A stretch of DNA of 64,000 nucleotides from Sphingopyxis panaciterrulae (GTDB lineage Bacteria > Pseudomonadota > Alphaproteobacteria > Sphingomonadales > Sphingomonadaceae): NCBI RefSeq assembly GCF_014199295.1, contig NZ_JACIJH010000002.1:267001-331000 (forward strand), in the 5' to 3' direction. The notes below the pieces were generated by a model. It saw only the letters and a list, made by a program, of their open reading frames with translations, was not told the origin of the DNA and did not search any database. Below, piece after piece: positions 42,295-51,651 of this stretch. The first letter of the stretch is position 1. Every line of letters begins with the position of its first letter. The position numbers and the translations under genes are program-made.

Positions 42295-42719
42295 AGGCCC
42301 ACTCCCAGCATTTCCGATGCTACCGATATATATTTCTGCCCCGCCTCGCGCGCCGCGATCACCGCCGGACGCAATTCCATGGTCTTGCGCGCACTTTCGA
42401 GCCGGATCAGCATCGGCAGGTTGACCCCGGCAATCACCTCCGTGCGCCCCGCCTCGAGCAGGCTGATCGCGAGGTTGGATGGGGTGCCGCCGAACAGGTC
42501 GGTCAGCATGATGACGCCGCGACCCTCGTCGACGCCGCGAATCGCGTCGGCGATCTCCTGACGCCGCATCTCCATATTGTCGTTGGGGCCGATGCAGACG
42601 GTTGCGATCGCGCGCTGCGGGCCGACGACATGCTCCATCGCGGTCACCATTTCCTCGGCGAGTCGTCCATGGGTGACGAGAACCATTCCGAGCAGCGGCA
42701 GTGCTTTATCGCTGGGCAT
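42291..42719 (-). CDS. PTS EIIA component, mannose-family type
   Basis: 142 residues from ATG 42719 (MPSDKALPLLGMVLVTHGRL); a TTG at 42737 overlapping the rapZ stop is possible but has a poorer context. His17 in VLVTHGRLAEEM is the phosphorylation site. GVIMLTDLFGGTPSNLAISL is the family signature. In alphaproteobacteria this lone EIIA accepts phosphate from HPr and is thought to signal to regulators such as the ChvG/ChvI pathway or carbon metabolism rather than transport. Confidence 0.93.
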   Translation of the reverse strand: MPSDKALPLLGMVLVTHGRLAEEMVTAMEHVVGPQRAIATVCIGPNDNMEMRRQEIADAIRGVDEGRGVIMLTDLFGGTPSNLAISLLEAGRTEVIAGVNLPMLIRLESARKTMELRPAVIAAREAGQKYISVASEMLGVGL

Positions 42720-42733
42720 GCAGTCGATTACCC

Positions 42734-43672
42734 TCAAGATTTTCCGCCGGGTGCGGGAGAAGCGGGCGGGGGCTTGCCCTCAAGCCCATCTTGCGGTGCG
42801 GAGTCAAGGTTGCGGTGGCTGACCGTCGGCGCATGACCCGCGTCGCGCAGGGTGCGGGCGACCCGCTCGGCGCAATGGACGGAGCGGTGGCGGCCGCCGG
42901 TGCAGCCGAAGGCGATGGTGACATAGCTCTTGCCCTCCGCGCGGTAGCGGGGGAGCAGGGTCAGCAGCAGCGTCTCGATCTGCGCCAGCGTCGCCTCATA
43001 GGCGGGGTCGGCGGTGATATAGGCCGAGACGTCGGCGTCCAGCCCGGTGCCGGGACGTAGTTTCGTATCCCAATGCGGATTGCGCAGATAGCGCATGTCG
43101 AACACCAGATCGGCATGGCGGGGCAGGCCGCGCGCGAAGCCGAAGCTCAGGATGTTGAGTGCCGGCTCGTCGTCCTCCGCTTCTGCGAAGCGCTGGCGAA
43201 TTTCCTGTTGCAGGTCGTTGCTGCTGTAATTGGTGGTGTCGACGACATGCTCGGCCCAGCGGCGGAGCGATTCCATCATCTCGCGCTCGCGCGCGATGCC
43301 GTCGGCGGCGGGGCGGTCCTCGGCGAGCGGGTGGCGGCGGCGCGTTTCGGAAAAGCGCCGCTCGAGCTCGGCGCCGGCGCAGTCGAGGAACAGCGTCTCG
43401 ATCTCGCGCCCGCCCGCCGCGCGCAGCTCCTTGATCCGCTTGACGAGCAGCGCTGGCTTGAAGCCGCGGCTGCGGCTGTCGATGCCGACGGCTAGCGGCC
43501 GGTTCATCTCGCTGCGGTGGACCGGCGCCTCGATCAGCGGCTCGAGCAGCGAGAGCGGAAGATTGTCGACGACTTCCCAGCCCAGATCCTCGAGCACCCT
43601 GAGCACGGTCGACTTTCCCGCGCCCGAAAGGCCGGTGACGAGCAGCAGACGCGGTTCGGCGGGGGCGCTCAT
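42734..43672 (-). CDS. rapZ: RNase adapter RapZ/YvcJ-family P-loop protein
   Basis: 312 residues from ATG 43672, overlapping the hprK stop by four bases. Walker A is TGLSGAGKST (residues 13-22), followed by LGWEVVDNLPLSLLEPLI and the conserved C-terminal block SFGFARGLPRHADLVFDMRYLRNP and AFGCTGGRHRSVHCAERVA. In E. coli RapZ binds small RNA GlmZ to control glucosamine-6-phosphate synthesis; in others it binds UDP-GlcNAc or nucleotides. The C-terminal tail after HRNLDSAPQDG is Pro-rich and probably disordered. Confidence 0.95.
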   Translation of the reverse strand: MSAPAEPRLLLVTGLSGAGKSTVLRVLEDLGWEVVDNLPLSLLEPLIEAPVHRSEMNRPLAVGIDSRSRGFKPALLVKRIKELRAAGGREIETLFLDCAGAELERRFSETRRRHPLAEDRPAADGIAREREMMESLRRWAEHVVDTTNYSSNDLQQEIRQRFAEAEDDEPALNILSFGFARGLPRHADLVFDMRYLRNPHWDTKLRPGTGLDADVSAYITADPAYEATLAQIETLLLTLLPRYRAEGKSYVTIAFGCTGGRHRSVHCAERVARTLRDAGHAPTVSHRNLDSAPQDGLEGKPPPASPAPGGKS

Positions 43673-44115
43673 GCCGCGGGCGCCAGCCGTTCGAGCGCGA
43701 GCAATATCTTGATCGGCGCCGACGCCTCGAAGGCCGAGAGCAGTAGCGCGGGCAGCGGATGCCCGGCGACCGTTTCGACCTGATTCGCCGTGGGCATGCG
43801 GTCGTAGCGGTCGGTCAGCCGCACCGCGAGCGCGAGCGGGACGGGGGCGGTCCACGGCTGCTCGACGATGCCGATCCCGCGCACTTCGATCTTGCCGGCC
43901 AGTGGCCCTGGCGGGCGGCACCACAGGCGACCGCGCTCGTGCCAGACGTCGCAACGGTCGTCGGCGACGAGCCGTGCGCCGCGGTCGATCAGGCGCAGCG
44001 CGAGGTCGGACTTGCCCTGTCCCGACTGGCCGAGGATCAGCACCCCGCCATTGCCCGCCGCGACGCAACTCGCGTGGATGTTGACGATGTCGAGGGCGGT
44101 CCGGCTCGGAAGCAT
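43669..44115 (-). CDS. hprK: Short HPr kinase/phosphorylase
   Basis: 148 residues, about half of the Gram-positive enzyme; it lacks the N-terminal domain, as usual in alphaproteobacteria. Walker A GQSGQGKS is at residues 29-36, VADDRCDVW holds the general-base Asp residues, and IEVRGIGIVE is the HprK signature. It would phosphorylate HPr Ser50 encoded downstream, linking metabolite status to the regulatory PTS. It is 52 bases downstream of the chvG stop on the same strand, so ChvI-ChvG-HprK-RapZ-EIIA-HPr can be one transcript. Confidence 0.95.
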   Translation of the reverse strand: MLPSRTALDIVNIHASCVAAGNGGVLILGQSGQGKSDLALRLIDRGARLVADDRCDVWHERGRLWCRPPGPLAGKIEVRGIGIVEQPWTAPVPLALAVRLTDRYDRMPTANQVETVAGHPLPALLLSAFEASAPIKILLALERLAPAA

Positions 44116-44167
44116 GGGGCAGGCTTAGCCATGCCCGCATGCGGCTGCAAGGCGGATAGGTCGGCGT

Positions 44168-45760
44168 TCAGGCCTCGCCGCCCTCGCGCGCCGGGAGGGT
44201 GATGAGCAGGCTGGCGCCCGGCTGGTGGTCGTCGCGGTCGCGCGCCGCGATCGTGCCGCCATGTCCCTCGACGATCGCGCGCGCGATGGCGAGGCCCAGC
44301 CCGCTGTGGCGGCCGAACGCCTCGCCGTCGGGGCGTTCGCTGTGGAAGCGGCGGAAGATTGCCTCGCGCTGCGCGGCGGGAATGCCGGGGCCGTCGTCGT
44401 CGACGCGCACATGCACCTCGTCGCCCAGGCGGGTCGCGGCGATGCAGACGAGGCCGCCCGGCGGCGAGAAGCTGATCGCATTGTCGATGATATTGTCGAT
44501 GGCGCGCTCGAGGCGGTGACCGTCGCCCATCACCGTCGCCGTGCCCCGACGTGGGCGGGCGAAGGCGATGCGAGGACCGGCAGCGCCCTGTTCGGCGCGC
44601 GCGGCGCGCGAAGCGAGCATCGATTCGATCATCAGTCCGATGTCGATCGGCTCGAAATGGGTCCGCGAAAGTTGCGCGTCGATGCGGCTCGCGTCGCTGA
44701 TATCGGTGACGAGCCGGTCGAGACGACGAACGTCCTCGCTCGCGATGCCGAGAAGCTGCGCGCGCTGCTCCTCGCTCTTCACCCGCTCCAGCCCCTCGAT
44801 GGCCGACCGCAACGAGGCGATCGGATTCTTGAGTTCATGCGTCACGTCGGCGGCGAAATGCTCGCCCGCATCGATGCGTTCGCGCAGCGCCTGCGTCATG
44901 TCGGATAGAGCACGGGCCAGCGTGCCGATCTCGTCGCGGCGGCTGGGCAGGCGCGGGACGACGACCTCGCGCGCGCGGCCAAGCCGCACGCGCACCGCGG
45001 CGCGGGCGAGACGGCGCAGCGGGCGGACGATGGTGCGTGCGAGGAAAAGCGATAACAGAACAGAGGCGCACAGCACCATTGCAAGCACCACCGCGAGACG
45101 GAAGCGTTCGGCGCGCACGGTGCGGGTGATGTCGCGCGCGTTGAGGGTCATCAACATCACTTCGGGGCGTTCGAGGTCGACGACGCGCGTTGCGCTCAAA
45201 AGCGGGGTACGTTCGGGGGCATAGCGGAAGCGGGTCGCTTCCTCACCGCTGCGCAGAGCGTCCATGACCTCGGGCCAGGCGGCGGCGCGGTCGTTTGCCG
45301 GTTCCTCGAACTCGGGATAGTCGGGCGCGCCGACGATCCAGTCGATGCCGCGATCCATGGCGCGCGCGACGTCACGTTTCCACGGCTGCAGGTCGGGATC
45401 GCGCAGCGTATAAGTCGGCGGCGCATGGGCGAAGCTGTCGTCGATCTTGCGCCCGCTTGTGTCGTAGAAGCGCAGCCGCGATTCGGTCACGCGCGTGAAT
45501 TCGCCGATCAGCCGCTGGCGCTGATCGGGTCGCGCCGCCTCGAGCGCCACGTCGAACATCGCGAGCTTGTCGACCATCACGGCGATGCGCGTGTCGACCA
45601 GCCGGGTGCGATAGGTGTCGAGATAGAAAAAGCCGCCCGCGAGCAGCGCGACCGCGAGGATGTTGACCGCGAGGATGCGGGTGGTCAGCGACCAGCGTGC
45701 CGACCAGACGAGCGGCGCATCCTCGGGCTCGGCAGCGGTATCGGTCTTGATTCTAGCCAT
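44168..45760 (-). CDS. chvG: ChvG-type sensor histidine kinase
   Basis: 530 residues from ATG 45760, overlapping chvI by eight bases. TM1 is about residues 30-46, a periplasmic sensor of about 170 residues follows, TM2 is about 222-242, then HAMP. The phospho-acceptor His is H308 in [20 protein letters not shown]1 and G2 boxes are [25 protein letters not shown] and [18 protein letters not shown]. ChvG/ChvI responds to acidity or envelope stress in rhizobia; linkage to HprK and the PTS is the conserved alphaproteobacterial arrangement. Confidence 0.95.
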   Translation of the reverse strand: MARIKTDTAAEPEDAPLVWSARWSLTTRILAVNILAVALLAGGFFYLDTYRTRLVDTRIAVMVDKLAMFDVALEAARPDQRQRLIGEFTRVTESRLRFYDTSGRKIDDSFAHAPPTYTLRDPDLQPWKRDVARAMDRGIDWIVGAPDYPEFEEPANDRAAAWPEVMDALRSGEEATRFRYAPERTPLLSATRVVDLERPEVMLMTLNARDITRTVRAERFRLAVVLAMVLCASVLLSLFLARTIVRPLRRLARAAVRVRLGRAREVVVPRLPSRRDEIGTLARALSDMTQALRERIDAGEHFAADVTHELKNPIASLRSAIEGLERVKSEEQRAQLLGIASEDVRRLDRLVTDISDASRIDAQLSRTHFEPIDIGLMIESMLASRAARAEQGAAGPRIAFARPRRGTATVMGDGHRLERAIDNIIDNAISFSPPGGLVCIAATRLGDEVHVRVDDDGPGIPAAQREAIFRRFHSERPDGEAFGRHSGLGLAIARAIVEGHGGTIAARDRDDHQPGASLLITLPAREGGEA

Positions 45761-46463
45761 CGTCGGAGAAGCGGTAGCCCGCACCATAAAGGGTCGCAAT
45801 CGCGTCGAAATCGGGGTCGACCTCGCGGAACTTGCGGCGCAGGCGCTTGATGTGGCTGTCGATCGTGCGGTCGTCGATATAGACGTCGTCCTGATAGGCC
45901 GCATCCATCAGCTGATTGCGGCTGCGCACGATGCCCGGGCGGCTCGCGAGCGTTTCGAGGATCAGGAATTCGGTGACGGTCAGCGTCACGCCCTGGCCGT
46001 CCCAGCTCACCTTGTGGCGCGCGGGGTCCATCGTCAGCCGTCCGCGCGTGATCGGCTCTGCGACGGGTTCGTCCTCGTCGCTCGGCGCGCTCTTGTTGAG
46101 TTCGACGCGGCGCAGGATCGCCCGGATACGCGCGATGACCAACCGCTGCGAAAAGGGTTTGGCGATATAGTCGTCGGCGCCCATCGCTAGGCCCAGCGCC
46201 TCGTCGATCTCGTCGTCCTTGCTGGTCAGAAAGATGACGGGAAGCTGGCTCTTCTCGCGCAACCGCCGCAGCAGTTCGAGCCCGTCCATCCGCGGCATCT
46301 TGATGTCGAAGACCGCGAGGTCGGGCGGATTGTCGATCAGCGGTTTCAGTGCCGCTTCGCCGTCCGAATAGACACGCGTGACGAAACCCTCGGCCTGCAG
46401 GGCTATCGACAGCGACTGGAGGATGTTGCGGTCGTCGTCGACCAGCGCGATGGTTGCCGTCAT
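45753..46463 (-). CDS. chvI: ChvI-type OmpR-family response regulator
   Basis: 236 residues from ATG 46463 ([20 protein letters not shown]). The receiver is canonical: acidic pair D10/D11, phospho-acceptor D53 ([12 protein letters not shown]) and switch Lys K102 (DDYIAKPF). The C-terminal winged helix has [36 protein letters not shown] and TLYGAGYRF. It pairs with ChvG and heads the operon into the regulatory PTS. It is divergent from pckA across 268 bases; in related bacteria ChvI activates pckA, which would fit this gap. Confidence 0.96.
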   Translation of the reverse strand: MTATIALVDDDRNILQSLSIALQAEGFVTRVYSDGEAALKPLIDNPPDLAVFDIKMPRMDGLELLRRLREKSQLPVIFLTSKDDEIDEALGLAMGADDYIAKPFSQRLVIARIRAILRRVELNKSAPSDEDEPVAEPITRGRLTMDPARHKVSWDGQGVTLTVTEFLILETLASRPGIVRSRNQLMDAAYQDDVYIDDRTIDSHIKRLRRKFREVDPDFDAIATLYGAGYRFSDDG

Positions 46464-46684
46464 GCTCTTTCCAGTGGGGGCGGACCCGCGCCGGATTAGC
46501 CGATCCGTCCGCAAGCGACAACCGCGCGAACGGACCCTGCGGCACTCATCGCAGAGCGGGCACAAGTCTCGCGTTAATCTTTTGACGCGCCGTGCCTTCC
46601 TCGCTAACGCGACGGGGAATTTCGGAATCGGCGTCACGTCGGCACCCATTGCAGATGCGGGCCTGCCCTTTTGCTCGGCGGGTA

Positions 46685-46700
46685 TTGCATAGGTATGCAA
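46685..46700. promoter_or_regulatory. Perfect TTGCATA-GG-TATGCAA palindrome upstream of pckA
   Basis: A 16-base perfect palindrome with 7-base arms ends 31 bases before the pckA ATG, in the divergent chvI-pckA gap. Size and position match an operator for a dimeric HTH regulator acting on pckA transcription. It does not resemble the TGATATnTCA motif of the carbohydrate island. The protein that binds is not identifiable here. Confidence 0.55.
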
Positions 46701-46731
46701 GGACGCGGCGGACAAGGGAAAGGCCAGGATA

Positions 46732-48333
46732 ATGACCAAGGTGGTGATCGGCAGTCGGACCGTCGAAACGCAGGCGGATGTGGCTGAAAACTGGGGTGCG
46801 GCGCGGCTGGTCGAGGAAGCGGTCCGTCACGGCGAAGGACTGCTGGCCAAGGACGGTCCACTCGTCGTCGCCACCGGCCAGCACACCGGCCGCAGCGCCA
46901 AGGACAAGTTCATCGTCCAGGATGCGGAGACCGCCGACACTATCTGGTGGGGCAAGACCAATGTGGCGATGACGCCGGCGCATTTCGCCGCGCTGAAGGA
47001 AGATTTCCTCGCGCATCTCGCGAGTCGCGACCGGCTCTATCGCCAGCAACTCTTCGGCGGCTCGCAGCCCGAGCATCGCGTCGGCGTCCAGGTCGTCACC
47101 GAACTCGCGTGGCACAGCCAGTTCATCCGTACCCTGCTCTGCCGCCCGACCGCGGCCGAACTCGCGGTGTTCGACAGCGAATATACGATCATCGACCTGC
47201 CGAGCTTTCGTGCCGATCCCGCGAAGCATGGCACGCGCAGCGAGACGGTGGTCGCGGTCAATTTCACCGAGAAGCTCGTGCTGATCGGCGGCACCGCCTA
47301 TGCCGGCGAGATGAAGAAGTCGGTATTTGGCATCCTCAACTATCTGCTCCCCGTAAAGGGCGTGATGCCGATGCACTGTTCGGCGAATATCGGGCCGGAC
47401 GGCGACACCGCGGTCTTCTTCGGCCTCTCGGGCACCGGCAAGACGACGCTGTCGGCCGATGCCTCGCGTACGCTGATCGGCGACGACGAGCATGGCTGGT
47501 CGGACACCGCGGTCTTCAATTTCGAGGGCGGCTGCTATGCGAAGATGATCCGCCTGTCCGAAGAAGCCGAACCCGAAATCTATGCGACCACGCGCCGCTT
47601 CGGCACCGTGCTCGAAAACGTCGTGATCGATTCCGAAACGCGCGCGCTCGACCTCGACGACAACAGCCTCGCCGAGAACACCCGCGGCGCCTATCCGATC
47701 GACTTCATTCCGAACGCGTCGGAAAAGAATATGGGGCCGGTGCCGCGCACCGTCATCATGCTGACCGCCGACGCCTTCGGCGTGCTGCCGCCGATCGCCA
47801 AGCTGACCCCCGACCAGGCGATGTATCATTTCCTGTCGGGCTATACCGCGAAGGTCGCGGGGACCGAGATCGGCGTGACCGAGCCCGAGGCGACCTTCTC
47901 GACCTGCTTCGGCGCCCCCTTCATGCCGCGCCACCCGTCGGTCTATGGCAATCTCCTCAAGGACCGCATCGCCAAGGGCGGCGTCCAGTGCTGGCTCGTC
48001 AACACCGGCTGGACCGGTGGCATGGCGACGATGGGTGGGATCAAGCGCATGCCGATCAAGGCGACCCGCGCGCTGCTCAACGCTGCGCTTGATGGCAGCC
48101 TCAACGATGCCGAGTTCCGCAAGGACCCGAATTTCGGCTTCCTCGTCCCGGTCGCGGTGCCGGGGGTCGATACTGCGCTGCTCGATCCGCGCGAGGCATG
48201 GGCCGACAAGGCGGCCTATGACCGCACTGCCGAGGCGCTGGTGCAGCAATTCATCGACAATTTCGCGCAATTTGCGGACCATGTTGACGAAGGCGTCCGT
48301 CAAGCCGCTCCGCAGGCGGCCGTCGCAGCCTGA
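46732..48333 (+). CDS. pckA: Phosphoenolpyruvate carboxykinase (ATP)
   Basis: 533 residues, standard length. The kinase-specific P-loop [14 protein letters not shown], the [14 protein letters not shown] metal/oxaloacetate motif and the LVNTGWTGG and [17 protein letters not shown]-terminal blocks are intact. It converts oxaloacetate to PEP with ATP, the entry to gluconeogenesis when growing on TCA intermediates such as 2-oxoglutarate from the sugar pathway upstream. Divergent from chvI-chvG; a palindrome at 46685-46700 lies in its promoter. Confidence 0.98.
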   Translation: MTKVVIGSRTVETQADVAENWGAARLVEEAVRHGEGLLAKDGPLVVATGQHTGRSAKDKFIVQDAETADTIWWGKTNVAMTPAHFAALKEDFLAHLASRDRLYRQQLFGGSQPEHRVGVQVVTELAWHSQFIRTLLCRPTAAELAVFDSEYTIIDLPSFRADPAKHGTRSETVVAVNFTEKLVLIGGTAYAGEMKKSVFGILNYLLPVKGVMPMHCSANIGPDGDTAVFFGLSGTGKTTLSADASRTLIGDDEHGWSDTAVFNFEGGCYAKMIRLSEEAEPEIYATTRRFGTVLENVVIDSETRALDLDDNSLAENTRGAYPIDFIPNASEKNMGPVPRTVIMLTADAFGVLPPIAKLTPDQAMYHFLSGYTAKVAGTEIGVTEPEATFSTCFGAPFMPRHPSVYGNLLKDRIAKGGVQCWLVNTGWTGGMATMGGIKRMPIKATRALLNAALDGSLNDAEFRKDPNFGFLVPVAVPGVDTALLDPREAWADKAAYDRTAEALVQQFIDNFAQFADHVDEGVRQAAPQAAVAA

Positions 48334-48381
48334 TCCCGCCCGGTTCCTCCGGGTGGCCTGTCACCCGGAAGGAACCGGACG

Positions 48382-48834
48382 ATGACCACCGATTTTTCGC
48401 CGCGCCTGTTCGAGCGCGACCATGACATCCGCGCGCTCGGCGAGGGGCTGCTCGCTTGCGCGCTGCCGCGTGAGGCGTGGACGCACGAGGCGCATCTCGC
48501 CGCCTGCCTGTGTCTGCTGACCGAGCGCCCCGACATCGACGTCGATGCCGAGATCGCGGGACTGATCCGCCGTTTCAACGAGAGTGTCGGCGGGGTGAAC
48601 GACGATAGCCAAGGCTATCACGACAGCATCACTCGCGCCTATGTCGCGGGGGTGCGGCTGTTCCTGTCGGAAACGGTCGAGACGGGACTGGCGGCGCGGG
48701 TCAACGCGCTGCTGCGGTCGGACATGGGCCGACGCGACTGGCCGCTGCGCTTCTACAGCCACGAGTTGCTGTTCTCGGTCGCGGCGCGGCGGGGGTATAT
48801 CGAGCCCGATCTGGCGCCGCTGCCCTCGCTATAG
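48382..48834 (+). CDS. Conserved hypothetical protein
   Basis: 150 residues, preceded by a good GGAAGGAA ribosome site. No signal peptide, membrane segment or P-loop is seen. It is mostly helical with LACALPREAWTHEAHLAACL near the N-terminus, the conserved-looking RRFNESVGGVNDDSQGYHDS stretch in the middle, and WPLRFYSHELLFSVAARRGY near the C-terminus; several His residues (WTHEAH, GYH, YSH) could bind metal. It follows pckA by 48 bases on the same strand and may be co-transcribed. Function unknown. Confidence 0.8.
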   Translation: MTTDFSPRLFERDHDIRALGEGLLACALPREAWTHEAHLAACLCLLTERPDIDVDAEIAGLIRRFNESVGGVNDDSQGYHDSITRAYVAGVRLFLSETVETGLAARVNALLRSDMGRRDWPLRFYSHELLFSVAARRGYIEPDLAPLPSL

Positions 48835-48838
48835 GTCT

Positions 48839-48936
48839 CGTCATTGCGAGGAGCCGAAGGCGACGCGGCAAAATCCCGCTGTCGGCCCTGCGCAAGGCCG
48901 ACAGCGGGAGATTGCTTCGCTCCGTTCGCCATGACG
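48839..48936. repeat. GTCATTGCGAGG-type inverted repeat with strong inner hairpin
   Basis: TCGTCATTGCGAGGAGC at 48839 is loosely mirrored by GCCATGACGG near 48936; inside, CCCGCTGTCGGCC pairs exactly with GGCCGACAGCGGG (about 48874-48908, 8-base loop). It lies between convergent genes (hypothetical protein and DUF885), so it can act as a two-way terminator. Related to the repeat at 29086-29163. Confidence 0.8.
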
Positions 48937-48943
48937 GAGTTGG

Positions 48944-50839
48944 TCAGGCGTTTCCGCCCGCGATATACTCGTCGACATTCTTCGCGAGCACGTCGAGCGG
49001 GACGTTGCCGCCCTCGACGACGACATTGTCGAAGTCGCGCAGGTCATAGCGCGGCCCGAGCGCCGCCTGGGCGCGGCCGCGCTGGCGGACGATCTCGCTA
49101 TGGCCGACCTTGTAGCCGCAGGCCTGGCCGGCCCAACTGCAATAGCGGTCGACCTCGCTCGACACTTCGAGCGGGTTCGACCCGTTGCGCTCGACGAAGA
49201 AGCGGACGCCTTCCTCGCGCGTCCAGCGCTTGGCGTGGAGGCCGGTGTCGACGACGAGGCGGCAGGCGCGGAAGGCGAGCGACTGGAGATAGCCGAGGCG
49301 CCCGACCTCGAAATCGTCATAGAGGCCGAGTTCGTCGGCGAGCTGCTCGGCATAAAGCGCCCAGCCTTCGCTATAGGCGTTGAAGGCGAGCATCGAGCGG
49401 ATCAGCGGCATCTGGTTCGCATATTCGCCCTGCCAGACATGCCCCGGAATCGCCTCGTGCATCGCGAGGTCGGGCAGCGAATATTTGCTGTGCAGGTCGG
49501 TGGTGCGCAGGTTGATCCACATCTTGCCCGGAATGCTGCCGTCGATCGATCCCGCGCCGCCATAGGCTGCGGGCGCGCCCGGCTCCTCGGCGAGCGGCAG
49601 GCGCTTCACCTCGACATTGCCCTTGACCAAAGTGCGGAAGGCGCGCGGCAGTTCGGCGCGAATCCTGGCGAGCCAGGTCTGGATATAGGTCTTGATCTCC
49701 TCGCGTCCCTTGTCGCCCTCGGGGAATTTGTAGCGCGGGTCGTCGGCGAGCGCGTTCATCCGCGCGCCGACCGTGCCGTCGGTGTAGCCGAGCTTGCGCA
49801 GGATCGGGTCCATCCGCCCTTGCAGCTCGGCCAGCTCGTCGAGGCCCATCCGGTGGACCTCCTCGGGCGTCATGCGCGTCGTGGTCGAGGCGCGCAGACC
49901 CCATGCATACCATTCGTCACCGCCGGGGCGCGCCCATAGCCCCGCGTCCATCGTCGCCTGCGGGCGCTGGGCCTGCATCGCCGCGATCTGGCGTTCGAGC
50001 GCGGGGACGACCGCGCTCTTGACGATCCGCTCGGCGCGCGGCTCCCAGTCGCCGGCGATCCGCGCGGCGCGCGTCCGTTCGGTCAGGCCGCCCACCAGCC
50101 CGCCACCCGCGCGCGCGTCGGCAAGGCTCGCTTCCATCTGTTTCAGCGCCGCGTCGATCAGGAAGGCGGGTGCGATCAGCCCCTGCGCCCCGGCCGCCTT
50201 CAGCCGTTCGGTTTCGCCGTCGAGGACGCCCGGATAGGCATTGAGACGCGACAGATAGGCTTCGGCGTCGGCGGCGTTGCGTACCGGATGATCGCTACCG
50301 AGAAAGCGCGGCACGTCGAGATAGGCGCCGACATTCTGGATCACGACATAGGGGGTGTTGCGCCAGCCGCCGACCGCCACGTCGCCATAGGGGAGCGCGA
50401 AGCCGTCGAGTGCGGTGCTGTAGGCGCTGTCGATCACCGCGAGGCTGGTGCGCGTCGCATGGTCGAGGCCGGCGGTGTCGACGGCGCGGACGCGCGCGAG
50501 GTCGGCCTTGAGCGTCGCGGCGAGCGCCGCGACTCCGGCGGGCGAGCGGTCGGAAAGCTGCGCGCGCATCGCCGCGCGATCGCCGGTGTCGATGCCGAGC
50601 GCGGTCGCCCCCTCGGGCGAATGGGCGAGCAGGTTGTCGGCGACCGAGTCGAGCAGCGCGGTCGCCCCGCCACCGCCGGCACCGGCGCCGGTTCCCGGCG
50701 GCGCCGGCGGGATCACCGCCGCATCGTCGGGCAGTGCGCCGCCGGTCGAACAGGCGGCAAGCGTCAGCCCCGCGGCGCCGGTGCCGAGCGCGGCGAGCGT
50801 CTGGCGACGGCTCAGCGGCGTGGACAATCTATCGGACAT
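48944..50839 (-). CDS. DUF885 family metallopeptidase-like lipoprotein
   Basis: 631 residues from ATG 50839 (MSDRLSTPLSRRQTLAALGT), with both a twin-arginine motif and a lipobox (LTLAAC, Cys at residue 30), so it is probably a Tat-exported lipoprotein. The DUF885 core contains HEAIPGH near residues 460-467, the probable zinc site, followed by NAYSEGWALYAEQLADELG with the likely Glu ligand and the C-terminal AGQACGYKVGHSEI. DUF885 proteins are thought to be carboxypeptidase-like. A Gly/Pro linker follows the lipid anchor. Stands alone. Confidence 0.88.
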   Translation of the reverse strand: MSDRLSTPLSRRQTLAALGTGAAGLTLAACSTGGALPDDAAVIPPAPPGTGAGAGGGGATALLDSVADNLLAHSPEGATALGIDTGDRAAMRAQLSDRSPAGVAALAATLKADLARVRAVDTAGLDHATRTSLAVIDSAYSTALDGFALPYGDVAVGGWRNTPYVVIQNVGAYLDVPRFLGSDHPVRNAADAEAYLSRLNAYPGVLDGETERLKAAGAQGLIAPAFLIDAALKQMEASLADARAGGGLVGGLTERTRAARIAGDWEPRAERIVKSAVVPALERQIAAMQAQRPQATMDAGLWARPGGDEWYAWGLRASTTTRMTPEEVHRMGLDELAELQGRMDPILRKLGYTDGTVGARMNALADDPRYKFPEGDKGREEIKTYIQTWLARIRAELPRAFRTLVKGNVEVKRLPLAEEPGAPAAYGGAGSIDGSIPGKMWINLRTTDLHSKYSLPDLAMHEAIPGHVWQGEYANQMPLIRSMLAFNAYSEGWALYAEQLADELGLYDDFEVGRLGYLQSLAFRACRLVVDTGLHAKRWTREEGVRFFVERNGSNPLEVSSEVDRYCSWAGQACGYKVGHSEIVRQRGRAQAALGPRYDLRDFDNVVVEGGNVPLDVLAKNVDEYIAGGNA

Positions 50840-50952
50840 GTGGTGGATCCCCTTGCAGCCCTGGTTTCGGTTGAAACGGATTTCGCAGGGCGCGGTGCGG
50901 GGGTCAACGCGTTTCCCGGAAGCGACGCCGAGGATGGCCGGTTCGGAATATT

Positions 50953-51069
50953 GCTCTCTCCCCTTCAGGGGAGAGATACGCAGGCTTGCGAGCTTGCTCG
51001 CCAGCCGGAACTGAGAGGGGGAGGCTACGTCCCCCTCTCCCCAACCCTCTCCTCTGAAGGGGAGAGGGC
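50953..51069. repeat. Inverted repeat with CTCTCCCCTTCAGGGGAGAG arms
   Basis: CTCTCCCCTTCAGGGGAGAG near 50955-50974 and CCCTCTCCTCTGAAGGGGAG near 51045-51064 form a pair, each being a small palindrome; GCAGGCTTGCGAGCTTGC lies between. It occupies the gap between the DUF3597 gene and the DUF885 start on the same strand. It belongs to the same broad class as 34831-34950 and 52250-52376. Confidence 0.75.
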
Positions 51070-51099
51070 TTTGCTGCCCCATGAGGCAGGGGCGCCGGC

Positions 51100-51492
51100 T
51101 CAGTCGGTCAGGTCGGCCGGCACCTTGCCGCCGTTGGCGGCGAGTTCGCGCATCACCGCCTTGTGCAGCCAGATGTTCATCTCGGCGCTGCCGTCGAGCG
51201 CGCCGGTATAGCCGAGCTCCTGCGCCAGTTCCTTGCGGTTCGCGAGGCTGGAATCAATGTCGAGCAGCTTCATCAGGTCGACAATCGAGGTCCGCCAGTT
51301 GAGCGGTTGGGTGGCATAGGCGTTCTGCGCGGTCAGGATCGCCTCGACGTCGACCTCGCTGACGGCCGCCGGGGCGGCGGGGACGGGCTGCGGCGCGGCG
51401 GGGGCGGCGGTCGTGGCCGGGGCGGCGGGGGGCGTCGCGGCCTCTGCCTTCTTGCCGAAGATCGCGTCCTTGATCTTGCCGAAAATGCTCAT
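51100..51492 (-). CDS. DUF3597 domain protein
   Basis: 130 residues. MSIFGKIKDAIFGKKAEAAT is followed by a low-complexity Ala/Pro linker (residues about 18-44) and a C-terminal domain with LNWRTSIVDLMKLLDIDSSL and NRKELAQELGYTGALDGSAE, which matches DUF3597. The C-terminal domain is related to peptidoglycan/LysM-associated proteins by annotation habit only; its function is unknown. No signal peptide. It is followed on the same strand by the repeat and DUF885 gene. Confidence 0.8.
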   Translation of the reverse strand: MSIFGKIKDAIFGKKAEAATPPAAPATTAAPAAPQPVPAAPAAVSEVDVEAILTAQNAYATQPLNWRTSIVDLMKLLDIDSSLANRKELAQELGYTGALDGSAEMNIWLHKAVMRELAANGGKVPADLTD

Positions 51493-51651
51493 GCTGGGGA
51501 CTCCCTCTCGTGAAGCGGCCGCGAAGGGCGGCAGCGTTGCAGATTGGCGCCGGCCGATGACAGGAGAATGAACGACTCCCCACCCGCCTGCGCGCTGCTA
51601 TACCAACCCCTATCGGCGCATTTCGATCCGCGCCGCAGATGGAGAAAAGCC

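Noticed and set aside
42734..44140. Possible RapZ-HprK fusion (468-codon frame)
   Set aside because: The upstream part is out of frame with HprK, and RapZ has its own ATG at 43672 overlapping the hprK stop.
51544..51651. N-terminal extension of the DUF937 protein
   Set aside because: The extra 36 residues have no family similarity, and a good ribosome site precedes ATG 51652.
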